Shown here: positions 36,610 to 49,420 of the stretch, one piece after another | Numbering within the stretch: position 1 is the first letter of the stretch | Layout of the letters: each line of letters starts with the position of its first letter | Assembly: GCA_037367405.1 (NCBI GenBank) | Contig: JAZKJV010009789.1 | Location: forward strand, 186,001-250,000 | Direction: 5' to 3' | From: Ottelia alismoides | Lineage: Eukaryota > Streptophyta > Magnoliopsida > Alismatales > Hydrocharitaceae | Length of the DNA stretch: 64,000 nt | The notes under the pieces: model-generated | Databases searched by the model: none | The model's input: only the letters and a program-made list of their open reading frames with translations | Told to the model about the DNA's origin: nothing | Position numbers and translations under genes: made by a program

Positions 36610-37898
36610 GATGATGTTACGTAAGATGAAGTAATCTCCTTGTAATAGACTAGCACCGGCACCATCTCCTATCCCACACACGCAGTCTGTGACCTAGATA
36701 GTCACCTCCCTCTCCAGGTTGACTTCAGGCGGCGATATCCTCGATTCACATTGCATAACACAACAACACCATCGGGCTCCTATCCCCGATGGCCACCGCA
36801 ATCACAACTTTGATCGGAATTGCTGCAATAGTGAAGTGATGCTAGCCCCGTCTCTTACGCGCATCACACCTCCTCTCCAAATCCATCCCTTAGTGCCATC
36901 GAGGGCCTCCGCCTTAGCTCCCACAACATCATCAAGGATCTCGAGGCTCCATAGCACCTCCAAGACGAGCCGTTCTAGCAAGTCCGAGATGGCGGTGTCA
37001 TCTCCACAAAAGTCCATTGGGGGTGATTGGAATAGGGGACCCCTATTTCGTGAGGTTGCTACTTCTCCTTCTCAGGTAGCTAGGCGATACGACTCTCCCT
37101 TTGGTAGCGACTCCATCAGTTTTGTATCTTCAAGATCTAGGTGATGGGTTCCCATCATGTCGCGGAATCCTAATCGTATATATGGATATGGGGTTCCAAT
37201 ACCCCTTCTTATTTTTCTAGCCCAAGTGCGTTGAAAGTTAGAAAAAAAGAAAAAAAGGAGAGAAAGGGAGAGGTGCTTTGTTTCTTGCCCAAGTTGGGTC
37301 ATGTTTCAAAAAATATTATGAAAGAGGTGCGTATAAAAAGATTGTAAGCTTTAAAAAATGAGTTAGCTATTTAAAGAAGAGAGAAAAAAAATAAAAATGC
37401 AAGAAGAATAGCTAAAGAAAGGGAAAAATTACGAGATAAATATCCAAAAAGAGAGAGAGAAATGACTATAGAAAATTGATAACATTTCTTTATTTTTCCC
37501 ATTGCCTTGTTTTCTCCCAACTTTGTCGATGTCATTGTCTTCTCGACAAGTATGGGAGAAAGGGAGAGTATTTTGTAGAGTCATACATGCCAGATTTTCA
37601 GATTCTCCAGATATCATGCTAACCAGATTTCAGGCCCTACTGATTTTTTGATTCGACGTTCAGATTAGGTTCCGAGTGTCAGTTTGATGCACACATGTTT
37701 ACCATCATTTGTGTGGTCCCCATCCTTTTTTTGGTCTCAGAGTATTTATTTTATCCATAGAGACTCCATAGTAGAGATTCCATTCTCTATGCCATTGTTG
37801 GTTAGGGTTTTTATATGGTTTCATAGGGACTTCAGACAGAGATCCTATTTTCTGAGCCAGTATGGGAGAGACCCAATTTTCTAATAATGAGACTTTCA

Positions 37899-37944
37899 GA
37901 CTCCATTCTCTAGTGATCGTGGACTCCATTCTCTAGTGATCATG
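37899..37944. repeat. 23-bp tandem direct repeat
   Basis: GACTCCATTCTCTAGTGATC occurs twice, at 37899 and 37922, with one difference in the following three bases. Degenerate relatives (GATTCCATTCTCTATGCC) lie upstream near 37775. Confidence 0.85.
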
Positions 37945-39206
37945 GACCACCATCAAGCTTTGATTAGACTTAATAAAGAAGAGGCACCACCAGATGAAGC
38001 GAGCAGTACACGTTCGATCAGGAACATCTCCAATCTTGATTGCACAATCTCGCCCAAATCGGGGCCATTGGATGACACGCCTCATCGGATGCTCAAAAGG
38101 ATTTATAGACATGCCATCCGAGCCTAGAGCCTCGGATGGATCCCGTTGCAAGAGGCGTTGACACGTGAAGGGGAGCCAACCGAATCATACCTGAACCAAC
38201 GCACCTTACATGCAAGCGCATGCATCTTTAGACTAATTGCATGCCAACCCTCAACTTCATGGAATTTATGAAGAATCCCCTACCGACAAACTCACGTGCA
38301 ACGTACACCCCACACGAGGAGACTTGCATAAAACTCCTTGTATGTGTTGATAATTACATTTTAGTCCATTTTCACATTTTTTTAGTTATTTAATTTTTGT
38401 GATTTACACATGAGACCATGTATTTGAGCTTTAATTAAAACCATCATTTTGCATCATATTTTTATTCTATAAATTACTTTGTGTTGGATAATTTATTCTT
38501 TATCCTGTGAATATTTAAGTAATTGTTTGCGAGCTGTGGTTATTTTATGAAACAGAATTGGCAAAAATTTATATATTTTGCCCATACGAGCTTTTTTAAT
38601 TGATAGTAAATTAATCCTTGATCCAAAAATTCTTGAAAAATCACATTTTGTAGAATTTATTGCCCTCTATAATGCCCAAAAATCAACACAGACTTTTATA
38701 TTAAAATAAATTGTTTTGTGACTCCGATTATTAATTTTTAATGATATGTGAACTTAATATTTTTTGGAGTTAAAACTTTTCCTAAACAGATCTTAATAAG
38801 ATTCATCTAGGATAGTTTTTTCTAGAAAATAATAAAGCTTACTTTTGATTAAAATAAATTTCTTTAAAAACACACATTATGCATTATTTAATTATTTGCA
38901 TCATAAAATTTCAAAAAAATAGAATAGGTTGATTTCCACATATTTAATCTATTATCAAATTTTCATAACTTTTACATTTCATTGGCATGAATAATTGCAG
39001 AAAAACCTAGAAAGTGCTGATTTTTCATGCATGCATTATAAAAATACAAAAATGTGTTATGTATTAGTCATAGCATAAATAATTAAGAAAAAATAGACAT
39101 TTGGATTTTTGAGATTATATGCTTATTAATTCAGATTTTCCATCTTAGGATAACTTAACCTTACAAATTGACATTCTGCATTTGTATTTCATCATTAGTT
39201 TCATAT

Positions 39207-39211
39207 AATAT
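39207..39211. repeat. Left target-site duplication of Gypsy-2
   Basis: AATAT, identical to 56215-56219 on the far side of Gypsy-2. Confidence 0.85.
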
Positions 39212-40239
39212 TGATGAATCCACGATTCTCACTCTTTATTCTTTTATTTTAGCTCTTATTCTTGGCAAAACATTATGTAAATATATGTAAATATAACAAT
39301 ATAGCAATCTGCATGCTTGTGTTAATATTGCATAATTAGCATGATTTTGTGCAAAAATAAAAGAATAAAGGAAAAGAAAAAGGAATGATGTATTTAGAAT
39401 AAATACAGAGTGACCCAAACCCCAAGAGAAGGTCAAACCTTGACCTGATCGTAAAAAAATATAAGTAGAGAGAGATTGGGCTCACTATGTATTGTACGTA
39501 TTACCTATATTTGTACACATTATTTATATGATTATTTTTGACAAAATAAAATAAAATTATTATTTTACACCATTGTATATGATCCTAGAAACAATAAAAA
39601 AACAAAAATCAAAAAAATAAAAATAAAAAATCCTTCATTTCTTGTATAAAACACACTTGTATATATTACATCCATTATTTATTATATACCCTTATTAATT
39701 TGTAAAAAAAAAAAATTAATTTATACTTTTAGAAATATGTTATGAATAAATAAAATACAATATAAGGGTATTTGTATGAAAATCATAAAATAAAAATAGT
39801 GGTACATAATACACAGTTATATTACACCTGTATATAATATTATATATTGTATATGCACTAATTTATTTTTCGTAAAAAAATAAAAATCACATAAAATACT
39901 TTGAAAATTAATAAACATTTTTTATTTTATACACTTTTTATTTTAAACTCATTTGCTATTTTTTATTGAATTTTCAATTATTTTGTGCATACTATTTTTT
40001 GATTGGTCCTAAGGATTTGTTTACTCCAAGAAACGCCACCTTCCAGGTCGGGTCGGGTCGCCCGCCTTCTCACCGGATCTTGTTCTCCCTATTTTCCCAC
40101 CCGACTCCGAACACCTCTCACCTCGATTCTTGGACCAGTGATTCCTTGGACATATGTAATCCTCACAGATCCCTAGTATTATCCAGATCTCCTTAGGGTT
40201 TCGTGCTCCGCATCAATCTTTTCGAACCCTCGCTTCGCG

Positions 40240-40247
40240 TATAAAAG
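40240..40247 (+). promoter_or_regulatory. TATA box of the Gypsy-2 5' LTR
   Basis: TATAAAAG, conserved at 53868-53875 in the 3' LTR within a conserved GC-rich context. Transcripts would start near 40275. Confidence 0.75.
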
Positions 40248-40770
40248 CTCTCACCGCCTCCACTGAAGTGTAGCTCGTCCATCGTGCCCCATTTCTTCCC
40301 TAGCCACCTTCAGTAAAGTGAAAGCCACTCAAGGCACCACTTTGGATCCTTAGGGAGTCGCTTGGAGGCTTGTAGCTCGACGTGGCCGGAGACCTCTGCC
40401 AGGTGCAGTCTCTGTCACCCGCCACAACAGATCGAGGCCATCACCGCGACGTTCATCTTCACCCGGAGTTCATGCTTCAGCTAGTAGCTTCAGGTATCCA
40501 CTTTAGCTCTTGCATTTCACCATCCGTTTGAATCTTCTTTGCCCGCTTTGATTTTGCACCGTCGCTTGTTCTTTCGCTTCGAACACCCAGTCGGAGCTCC
40601 ATCATCCATATCCCTCCGTATCGATCGTCGCTACTCTTCATCGCCCATCTTCTCCCATAGCCTTACCTCTTGAATTCTTCTCATCGGAGCAAGATCAAGT
40701 CGGGCCTCCACCCTCACATACACCAGAGACCCAAATCGCACTCCCTCATTGCTTCACTAATTACTTATGC

Positions 40771-40776
40771 AATAAA
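40771..40776 (+). promoter_or_regulatory. Candidate poly(A) signal of the Gypsy-2 LTR
   Basis: AATAAA in TTATGCAATAAAACCCGACC, about 530 bp downstream of the TATA box, conserved in the 3' LTR at 54388-54393. If used, the R region would span roughly 40275-40800. Confidence 0.45.
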
Positions 40777-42611
40777 ACCCGACCGGAGCTATGCCCCCGA
40801 GTCACCTCCCCTTTTGCAGGTGTTAGCATGCATGGAAGACCCCTCCTTGCACCTATCTTGCTCCGACAGAGCAGCTCTAGGAGGGGAGCCCCTGACTGAC
40901 CCATCCGACCGACCCCATTCCCATCGGAGCCGCCCATCTGAGGCGGGCGATCACCACGAAGGTGTTGCCCCATTCAGAGACCTGATCAGACCCTTGGATC
41001 AGTGGGGCTTCTTGATTGAAGCTCACCAGGGAGCAGTTCGTCCAATGCCTTCAGGAGTGGTCCGATGCTCGTCCACACCTAGATTTAATCTGGACCGTCC
41101 ATGCATGTTGAGACTTTAATGGTCCGGTCAGATCCTTGTATCATTAAAGTAGCCCGACCGCGACAGCTTTCAGACCGTTTGATCAAACCTGCTACTGCTG
41201 TTCTGACACGCACGTAGCCGACCACCCCTACACTGTCAGATCATATGCAAGTGAAGATCAAAGCTATCAGAGCCTCACACGTGAAGCACGTACCTTAGGG
41301 TATATTGCAATCTTTAACCCGCTTATTTTGTTTTTTCATCTTAGTCCATTAAATAATTGGTGTAGTAATGAATTCTTACAGTTTGGACCTTGACTTTTTG
41401 GATATTTTCATTTTAGTCCCTCTTAGTGTTTAGCACGTGTCGTCCCACGTGAGCTTTTGGGTTATGTGCACTATATGCCCTGTAGTATTTATATGTTATG
41501 AATTGAATGTCATGCTTTTGATATTTATATTTATACCCCTGTGAGTCTGGATCATGTGTAGCATGTATGTTTGCTTGTACTTTTTGCAACTAGACCCCTG
41601 GATTTTTATTGGATGTTATTGTGTGGCCCCTCAAAATAGTTTCCTCACATTCATGTCCATATAAACTGCTTGTCTTTTTTTAACTTAATAATTAGCAAAA
41701 TAATCCAAAAAATTACCACCAACTCCGGTTGACAGGTAGTATTTAGTGTAATTTTCTTGGATTAATTTCTTTGCATTTAGTATTTTTGAAAAAAATAAAA
41801 AACCCATAAAAAGTGTCCTGTCTATTTTTGAAAATCCATAAAAATTCGAAAATTGTCTTAAAAATTCCAAAAAATCTTCCGATTATCTTCTTGTGTGCTT
41901 TAACTATAGTAATAATTTTGTTTGAAAATTTGCTATAAAAACCCTAAAAATTACAAAACACCTAAAAGATTATAAAAATTATATAAAATTCAGGAAAAAT
42001 CCAAAAATTCTCACAGTTCCTGTTTGTAGGTTTTCACCTGTATTTTTTCATAAAATTTTTATCCATGATTTTAGGGTATTTTAGTTATATTTTACTTGCA
42101 ATTTAATCGTGACTTTGTATTATTTACATTTTTAGTCACTGTTTGCTTTTTTTATAAAATCATAAAAATATTTGCAAATTCCACAAAATTACCAAAAACA
42201 TTTCAAAACGTTAAAACCCTAAAAATACTTTTATCTTAATTTTCTGAGCATTTTAAGCCTTAATAAAAAAATACAAAAAGATTTTGGTGTTACCTTGTTC
42301 TATTATTTGTTGATTTTGTTTCCTTATTAAAAAAATCATAAAAAATTTTGCAAAATTAAAACCACTTAAAAATGTTTCATTTCAATTTCCAAGATTCGAC
42401 TACTTTGTAGGATTTCTCGTGCTCCTTGTGTTAGACCCTAGTTGCTATACTAGGTAAAATAAATAGCGAAACCGCTTACATTTTGTGCTTGATTGTTTGA
42501 TCTATTTTGAGTGGCTTATTTTTCTTGATTGAGCCTGTCTAATAGATTGGAGTCTCAACAACCTTGATATTTCTTGATACTTATCCCTAGTCGATCAATT
42601 GCTCATCAGAA

Positions 42612-42629
42612 TGGTGTCGTTGCCGGGGA
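42612..42629 (+). other. Gypsy-2 primer-binding site
   Basis: TGGTGTCGTTGCCGGGGA, three bases after the LTR; two C-to-T changes from the tRNA-Asp-type site TGGCGCCGTTGCCGGGGA. Confidence 0.9.
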
Positions 42630-44199
42630 GCATGATTTAGAAATTATTTTTCACATTTTTGTGTCTATTTAATATAATTGTTTTCTGATGCATTTTTGCT
42701 CTACTTTTTGTGCGAGGAACCGCCCGAGGACGCTGTGGCTTTAGGCTGTAGTATCCGCATCTGATGAGGGGCAGGAGAGCAGGAGAAGATAGTTATAGCA
42801 GATAGATTAGTTTTATTTTCTGCAGAACTATTATTGTTGTAATATTTGGACTTGGACACTCTTAGACTTAGACTCATCGTGGTATGTTTCACCAGGTACC
42901 GGTGTACTCAGGGGACCTCACTGCATTTTCCGCATTTTTGTTTTAATCGCCTTTTATTTTCTTTTGATTCACGAAGTTTTAGACCTTACATTTAGAATTT
43001 TTGTTGATTATGATGTAATTATCTAAGTCCTCACACCTAGTTTCTCATTATGTTCCTATAGAATGTAATTGGACCTAGCTAAAAATCAATACGAAAATGT
43101 TAACATAATCAATCGAGAGGCCACGCACCGCTAGAGGTCGTATACAACGCGTGTAGGATCCAATGTGGCAGACACCGATGGACCTCTGAGACTGGACTCA
43201 AGCCTTTCTCTCTGATTACTTAGCTATATAATCTTCACGATGAGTAGAAGTTACTCGTGTGTTCTTCACGACTAGTAGAAGTTGCCCGTCTAAGCATGAT
43301 TTCTTCGTTGCATCATTTAGTTAGTTTACTTTCTATCTTTAATTTATTCACGGATCACCCTGCATGTAGAGCGCTTGAGTCAGGTACCTATTTCTATCTC
43401 TACATGTAGCATAGTGTTTGATTGCGTATCAGCTTTTTCGACTTCCCACCTTGTTTTATTGGACTCAAAATAACCCAGGAAATCGAAAAATTTGTTAGGT
43501 GATGTTTTCTTTTAGAAAAATATATATAAAGTGAAAACAAATAAAATTAGGATTGCTAATGCAAACTGCACCCTAAAATACACCTCATCTAAAAAAATCT
43601 TTCTTTTGGGGAGTCACCCCCTCATTGGTTGATTTATCTACAGTGAGAGTGTGACCCGTACACTAGGTAGAGCCATACCTGAACTCCTTTCAGACTACTG
43701 GTCTTGCGGTTGGTTGTTCTCTAGTGAGGATTTCACCGGGTAGCCGATAATCATTCCAGGACTTCTTTAGCAGATTGGGAAGATCGGGTAATTGGTAAAC
43801 GGTCCGCACCCATATTGGCTGGAAAAAACTAACTGTGGGATTGGGCCAGTCTCCAAGGAGCATTGTATTCCCAACCGCTAGCTTAATCGCTCTGATGGAT
43901 TGATTGATCACCTAAATAAAATTAACAATATTAACGACCAATCTCTCACGATCATCAGCTCGAGTGTTGAGTAAGTGAATTGAGGGTTTGATTTCTGATC
44001 ATGTTTGCATTCAGGATCTCATTGTTATAAATCCCCACGTCACGATGATGGGAAGGAGGTCCCTTAGGTTGCCTTTGACAGCACTACTTTCAAGCACTCC
44101 ATTGCATTCATCTAGGGCAGTTTCAGAGAGCCCAGACTCGCTCTTTGAACCTTAGTTCGCTACCACCCTATTCTTCCTCGACCACCCTTCATCCAGTCC
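42630..44199 (+). other. Gypsy-2 5' leader
   Basis: About 1.6 kb with no recognised frame between primer site and gag. It contains AT-rich and GC-balanced blocks like the Gypsy-1 leader, but alignment with that leader is weak by eye. Confidence 0.65.
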
Positions 44200-46800
44200 T
44201 GAATTTCCCGAGTAGAGGCCAGCATAGTTATAGGTTCATTTGACGGTGCCTGAGTTGGGGTTTTCCTTTGCAGAGACCCACGAGATGGCCCACATTAAGG
44301 GACTCACTGATGAGCACCCGTAGGGATCAGTGTAAGTACTTAACCAGGAAACCATCAACAACACACTCTTAACTCCCTGGAGATGATGCAATGCCAGATT
44401 AGAGACCAGGGAGCATTCATGACAGAGGTGCGTCGAGAGCTGACAGAGATGAGAGCCACTAGAAGATAGCCACAGAGACCAGTCGATGGAGAGATACCAA
44501 CAGCTGGATGAAGAGAAGGACGTCCTAATGATCAGCCCGAGCAGAGGCCACCACACACGATGAGGCAGTTGCACAACCCTGGTGCAACTCTCACCCACCT
44601 TTGGATTCAGCTCCCTGAGATCCTGGGCAATTTCAAGCTTCGCCCCCAGACTATTCTACTTCTGCTCAAGTTCCATGGGCTTGCCACTGAGGAGCCGCAC
44701 CTCCATCTCCAAGAGTTCGAACTGTCCACGACAGATTCATGGACGAGGACTCGATCAAGATGATTGCCTTCTTGTTCTCATTAGTTAACAGAGTGGCCTA
44801 TTGTCTGAAGCATTTGGGGAGGTATGTCACCACCTGGGAGCAGCTCTAGACTGATTACTCGAACAAGTATTATCCACTCGGCCGTACCAACACTGCGAGA
44901 GCTATGATTAGCATCTTCACCATGATCTGAACGAGCAGTTTCACGAGGCTTGGGATCGATTCAGAGAGCTCACTGAGCGGTGTCCACATTACGAGATATC
45001 CAAGCCCAACTTAGTCCATAGCTTCTTTTGTGGGCTGACATCGGAGCTGAAGGGGCTTGTCATTGCCTCATGTGGAGGGTCCTATTTCGCCAAGGATGAG
45101 GACCATGTCTGGGCTATTTACAAGGAGATGGTAGAGAACTACATAGTAATGTCCAAGACTTGGGTCTACACTCAGGGGAAGCCCCTCCCACATAACATGT
45201 CTTATCAGAGGATAGCTAGGGTTGATGCATGTCCATACACTTCGTCATCATAAGCAACACATATCGAGTCATCAGTCGCTAACATGGGGATCATTAGTTA
45301 GAAGCTGGACTGCATTGAGATCACTGAGAAGAAGCAATGCCAGGGCCTCAGGCAGATTGACCAGTTGGCACAAACACTGAGTGACCTGATGACACAGATC
45401 ATGTACCTCCAGGAGGCACAGATGGCTCCACAACCTTCTCTCATGTCACAGGCTGATCCCAGCAGCAACAACTCCACCCAACCTTCTGCCACTTACCGTC
45501 AGGTTCACCACATCCAGGCAGAGCCGGTCCAGCAACCACAACATAGTCTCAGCCATCACCATCACAAGATACTCAGATGGTGGTCTATCAACCGGATCAA
45601 CCCCTGGCAGTTCTTCCACCTCCACCTTTTGAGCAGGAGACGTTGATGGAAGTCATCGAGATTTGGTACGACCGGTACCAGAAGTACCCCAGGATTCGTC
45701 GCGATCATGCCAGATTCAGATGGTCTACCAGAGGCACCTCGCCCCAACAGTAGCCTCCAGCTTAAGGCAGACAGAGCATCCAGCAGAAGCAGCAACCCCA
45801 TCTCTCCCAGTATGAGCAGCAACACTAGCAGGGTCCTCATCCCTCAAACCATGGACAACAGTGGAGGCAACAACAACAACCTCCCCAATAGTACTCCCAC
45901 CCTCCCCCTCACTACCACCAGACTCAGCCTCATTTCTGGCGAGGCAACCCGTCCAGTTCTCATGGACCTGTCTATGAGAACCTAGCCCTTGATGACCTCG
46001 CCTGCCTACTTTCAGATCAGCAGGCATCCTTCTGGAGAGAGATGAACGAGTCAGGAGATGAGGGATATCATCAAGGGCAAGGCCGCCACACCCGCTCAGA
46101 TCAAACTGAACCAGAACAATCTGAAGAGGAAGTCTGAGAAGGTACAGTTTACAGAGACTACCACTCCTAGTGATACTTTGGGTGATATATGTTCGTATAT
46201 GTTTGATGCTGACTTTATGGCACTTAGGAGCGGTAGGATTCCAACTGACGATGCCTCATCTAAGCGATGAATACATGGAGATTCTGTTGCGTCAAACGAG
46301 GAGGATAGCGGTGCTGAGGCCGCTCATGATGATGATGACTGTGATGCTGAAGCCACCAAGGATGTAGATCCAACCGATGATACTGAGGCCGTCGTAATTC
46401 CAGATGCAGACGGTGGTACCGAGGCCACCATTTTTCCAGTTGCTAAGCGAGAGCACGGTGATGATGCCACGAAGACAAATGTCGTAGGTGGTACTGATGC
46501 CACCGTTTCTACTCTAGTTGTGTTACCACCTCTTGTATCTCTAGACATAAGAACACAAAAAAATAGAAAATGGATAAGACCAAAAATATGAATAAAAGAA
46601 AGGTTTCTGCATCTTCTTTGAGTCCATATGTGTTGCATGATGATGATTGTATGGATTCTATTCTATCACAAACACATGAGCCTATTCTTAACCCTCATCT
46701 CTTTGGAGAGGGTCTAGCCATCCCCTTCCCTCAAGCATTTCGCTTAACGAAGGGGAATAAATCAGAAAAACCAAAAAAGAGACAATAGTTAGAGTTCAGC
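44200..46800 (+). pseudogene. Gypsy-2 gag
   Basis: Capsid gene in several frames. The N-terminal coiled-coil part (about 44330-44470) reads CQIRDQGAFMTEVRRELTEM, matching REQGRLMNDVRAEL in Gypsy-1. Then LPEILGNFKLRPQTILLLLK and FHGLATEEPHLHLQEFE (44600-44720). The capsid core near 44940-45140 reads HEAWDRFRELTERCPHYEI, then LVHSFFCGL, GGSYFAKDEDHVWAIYKEM and VENY. A Gln/Pro/Ser-rich stretch (45360-45990) follows, then FMALRSGRIPTDD near 46215. The start is not certain because the N-terminus is eroded; 44200 is an estimate. No zinc knuckle is seen. Confidence 0.82.
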
Positions 46801-47310
46801 CAGCAGATGATAGATAGATTCCAGATTCACCTGACTTTATAGGAAGCATTAGAGCACATCCCTCTCTTCCAGAACAATTTGAGAGAGAAGACCACCATTC
46901 GCAGGAAGAGAAGGAACCACAATGCAGAGATCCATGTGCTCACTCGTGCCACCTACTTCGCCGTTCAGAACCAATTGCCAGCCAAGAGGCCAGATGCAGG
47001 AGCTCCTTATGTCTTCCATGAGCAGCGATTCAACCGTACTCTATTAGACAACGACTCTTCCATTAAACTTCTTCCGACAGCCTTACTCGACCAATTCGAG
47101 TTCGGCCCTCTTCGATAGAGCAGGAAAGTCCTTCAGTTCGTTGATGGATCTGTCAAGACACTGAAGGGGTTGTTGAAGGACGTGGTCGTCACAAATCCGG
47201 GACTGAAATTTTCTGTGGACTTTGTTCTATTGGACATGGAGATCCCTTAGTCCGTAACAGATACCCCCATCATACAAGGACGTCCATTTTTGGCCACGAC
47301 CAAGGTAGTG
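46801..47310 (+). pseudogene. Gypsy-2 aspartic protease region
   Basis: Reads GAPYVFHEQRFNRTLLDN, then DSSIKLLPTALLDQFEFGPL (about 46995-47115), followed by LQFVDGSVKTLKGLLKDVVV, LKFSVDFVLLDMEIP and a typical IQGRPFLATTK near 47270. The active-site triad is altered (DNDSS where DSGSS is expected). Stops follow FGPLR and LDMEIP. It lies just before the pol linker, as in Gypsy-1. Confidence 0.8.
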
Positions 47311-48149
47311 TCCGACCATGATAGTGGGAAGGTATACTTCTGCGTCGAGGGAGAAAGTGTACAAATAGAGATGATAGAAGAGACCAGAGCGAGAGATTCA
47401 GCCTGTTCCGAGTAGTCGAGCGATACAGAGCAGATGATAGAGCGAGACATCCACCAGGAGTGCGACTTTGTGATCACCGATGATGAAGCCCTATGGACAA
47501 ACCCAATAGAACAAGCCCTTGTCATGCCTTCAGATACAGTTGATTTATAGATTATGGCAGATGAGAGTTCGGAGAGCACACTCTTGGCACCGGACATATT
47601 AAAGGCTTTGCGGGACAGATGATGAAGCAGATTTTGTTTCATGTTCTTATGATTCAGATACCTCAGACTCAGACATTTATTGGGATGATTTTGATGACGA
47701 TTTATCTTATCTGATTCCTTGAAAGCTGACAGCTAGGGGCTGATTGTGAGCCAGGACAGAGTACATAGACACTAGTTGGGTCGTTTTTGCCAGATCATTA
47801 CATACAACGATAGTTCTCCCATGCAGATCTGGTCATCTTCACTCAAACATTTCAGAAGCCAGATATGCCAGCACCTAGTTGTCAAAAATTGAAGCCTTTG
47901 CCACACTTGATGAAGTATAGATTCCTTATGGGTAAGACAGAGATTTTCCCAATCATCATCTCAGCAGATTTGATTGGAGATCAAGAATCTCATTTGATGG
48001 AGGTTCTTGAAAGAAACCACTAGGCGGTTGGATGGAGCATAGATGATCTCCAGAGGATAAGTCCGACCCTGTGCTCCCGCTATATTTATCTCTAAGAGGA
48101 CACTACGCCATCGCATGGGTTCCTTCGACGGCTGAACCTTGATCTTTGA
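47311..48149 (+). pseudogene. Gypsy-2 pol linker
   Basis: Broken coding remnant between protease and RT, rich in acidic residues in its first part (for example the Asp/Ser run near 47650-47720). No catalytic motif is visible. Confidence 0.5.
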
Positions 48150-49420
48150 GATGTGGTCATGAAGGAGATATCAAAATGATGGACGTTGACTTCATCTACC
48201 CCATCTCTGACTCCAAGTGGGTTAGTCCATTACATGTGGTACCCAAGAAGACATGTATCACTACAATTGTGTGCGTGTCTGGAGAGGAGATAGCTACCCG
48301 GTTACCCACTTCTTGGAGGGTATGTGTAGACTACAGATGATTGAATCATGCCACCAAGAAGGATCATTTCCCACTACCATTTATTGATCAGACCATCGAG
48401 AGGCTAGCTGGGAAGAGTGACTATTGTTTTCTTGACGGTACTCCAGTTATAACCAGGTGGCCATAGCACCCGAAGACCAGAAGAAAACGACATTCACTTG
48501 TCCGTTTGGGACATATGCTTTTAAATGGATGCCCTTTGGTTTATGTAATGCTCCAGCTACATTCCAAAGGAGCACGTTGTCCATTTTCTCGGACATGGTG
48601 GGTGACTGTTTAGAGGTCTTCATGGATGACTTTTTGGTCTACGACGATGGGTTTGTTGCTTGTCTTGACTGCCTAGACCGTGTACTTTATCGTTGTATCA
48701 AGGTCCATCTCGTATTATCTTGGGAAAAGAGTCACTTCATGGTGACTTAGGAGACGGTGCTTGGCCAAATCATATCCAACAGGGGCATGGATGTTGATCC
48801 GGCTAAGGTAGATATCATCAAGAAACTCAATCCACCATCTAACTTGCGGCAGTTGCGAACTTTTCTAGGGCATGTCGGTTTCTACCAATGATTCATTCAG
48901 GATTTCAGTCGTATTGCTCGACTTCTTACTGATCTGCTAATGAAAGACATCAAATTCATTGTAGATGATAAGTGTCTAGCATCATTTGAGACACTTAGGA
49001 TTAGTTGTTGAGGCTTCTGTCCTTCAGCCACCCGATTGGTCTCTCCCATTCGAGATCATGAAGGATGCTTCTGATTTTGCCATAGGGTTTGTGCTAGGAT
49101 AGAGGAGGGATGGATTTCCTTATTCCATTAACTGTGCTAGCTAGACGTTGGATGCCGCTCAGCAGAATTACACTGTAATGGATAAGGAGATGCTAGAAGT
49201 AGTCTTTGATTTGGATAAGTTCATATCATATATTCTTGGATCTTGAGTGACAATGTTTACAGATCACATCGCCATCTGGTACCTAATGGCAAAGAAGGAT
49301 GCCAAAGCTAGATTGACCAGATGGATTCTTCTACTCCAGGAGTTTGACATTGAGATTAAGGATAAGCATGGAGTCAAGAATGTGGTGGCGGATCACCTCT
49401 CCCGTCTAGAGAACTTTGAG
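48150..49420 (+). pseudogene. Gypsy-2 reverse transcriptase and RNase H
   Basis: RT: DFIYPISDSKWVSPLHVVPK, TRLPTSWRVCVDYR, KDHFPLPFIDQTIERLAGK, a frameshift near 48437, EDQKKTTFTCPFGTYAFKWM, PFGLCNAPATFQR, the FMDD box at 48619-48630, LSWEKSHFMVT and FLGHVGFYQ. RNase H after a frameshift near 49000: LQPPDWSLPFEI, KDASDFAIGFVLG (catalytic Asp kept), YSINCAS, TLDAAQQNYTVMDKEMLEVV, FTDHIAIWYLMAKKDAKARL, LLQEFDIEIKDKHGVKNVV and ADHLSRLE. Stops lie at 48338, 48889 and 49244, among others. It is highly similar to Gypsy-1 RT and RNase H. Confidence 0.93.

Larger units (their letters stand above)
36610..39211. other. Unassigned region between Copia-2 and Gypsy-2
   Basis: GC-rich to about 38330, then AT-rich to the Gypsy-2 insertion. 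Because Gypsy-2 is an insertion with AATAT on both sides, this DNA was once continuous with 56220 onward, which places it next to the leader of Gypsy-3. It holds a 23-bp direct repeat (37899-37944) and a 141-codon frame (36719-37144) that I do not recognise. The GC-rich-then-AT-rich profile resembles the LTRs in this window, so a worn LTR or element interior is likeliest. No gene is supported. Confidence 0.4.
39212..42608 (+). repeat. Gypsy-2 5' LTR
   Basis: 3,397 bp from TGATGAATCCACGATTCTCA to GCTCATCA, the partner of 52827-56214. AT-rich flanks surround a GC-rich core (40020-41300) that carries the promoter, a poly(A) signal and a 95-codon frame (40834-41119) that is also open in the other LTR. 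Confidence 0.94.

Noticed and set aside
36719..37144. 141-codon frame in the unassigned region
   Set aside because: Composition is Ser/Pro/Arg-rich as in GC-rich non-coding DNA, no motif is recognised, and there is no second copy to test.
40670..41119. 149-codon frame in the Gypsy-2 5' LTR taken as a whole
   Set aside because: The first third is not kept in the other LTR; only the 95-codon C-terminal part is, and that is reported as a weak finding.
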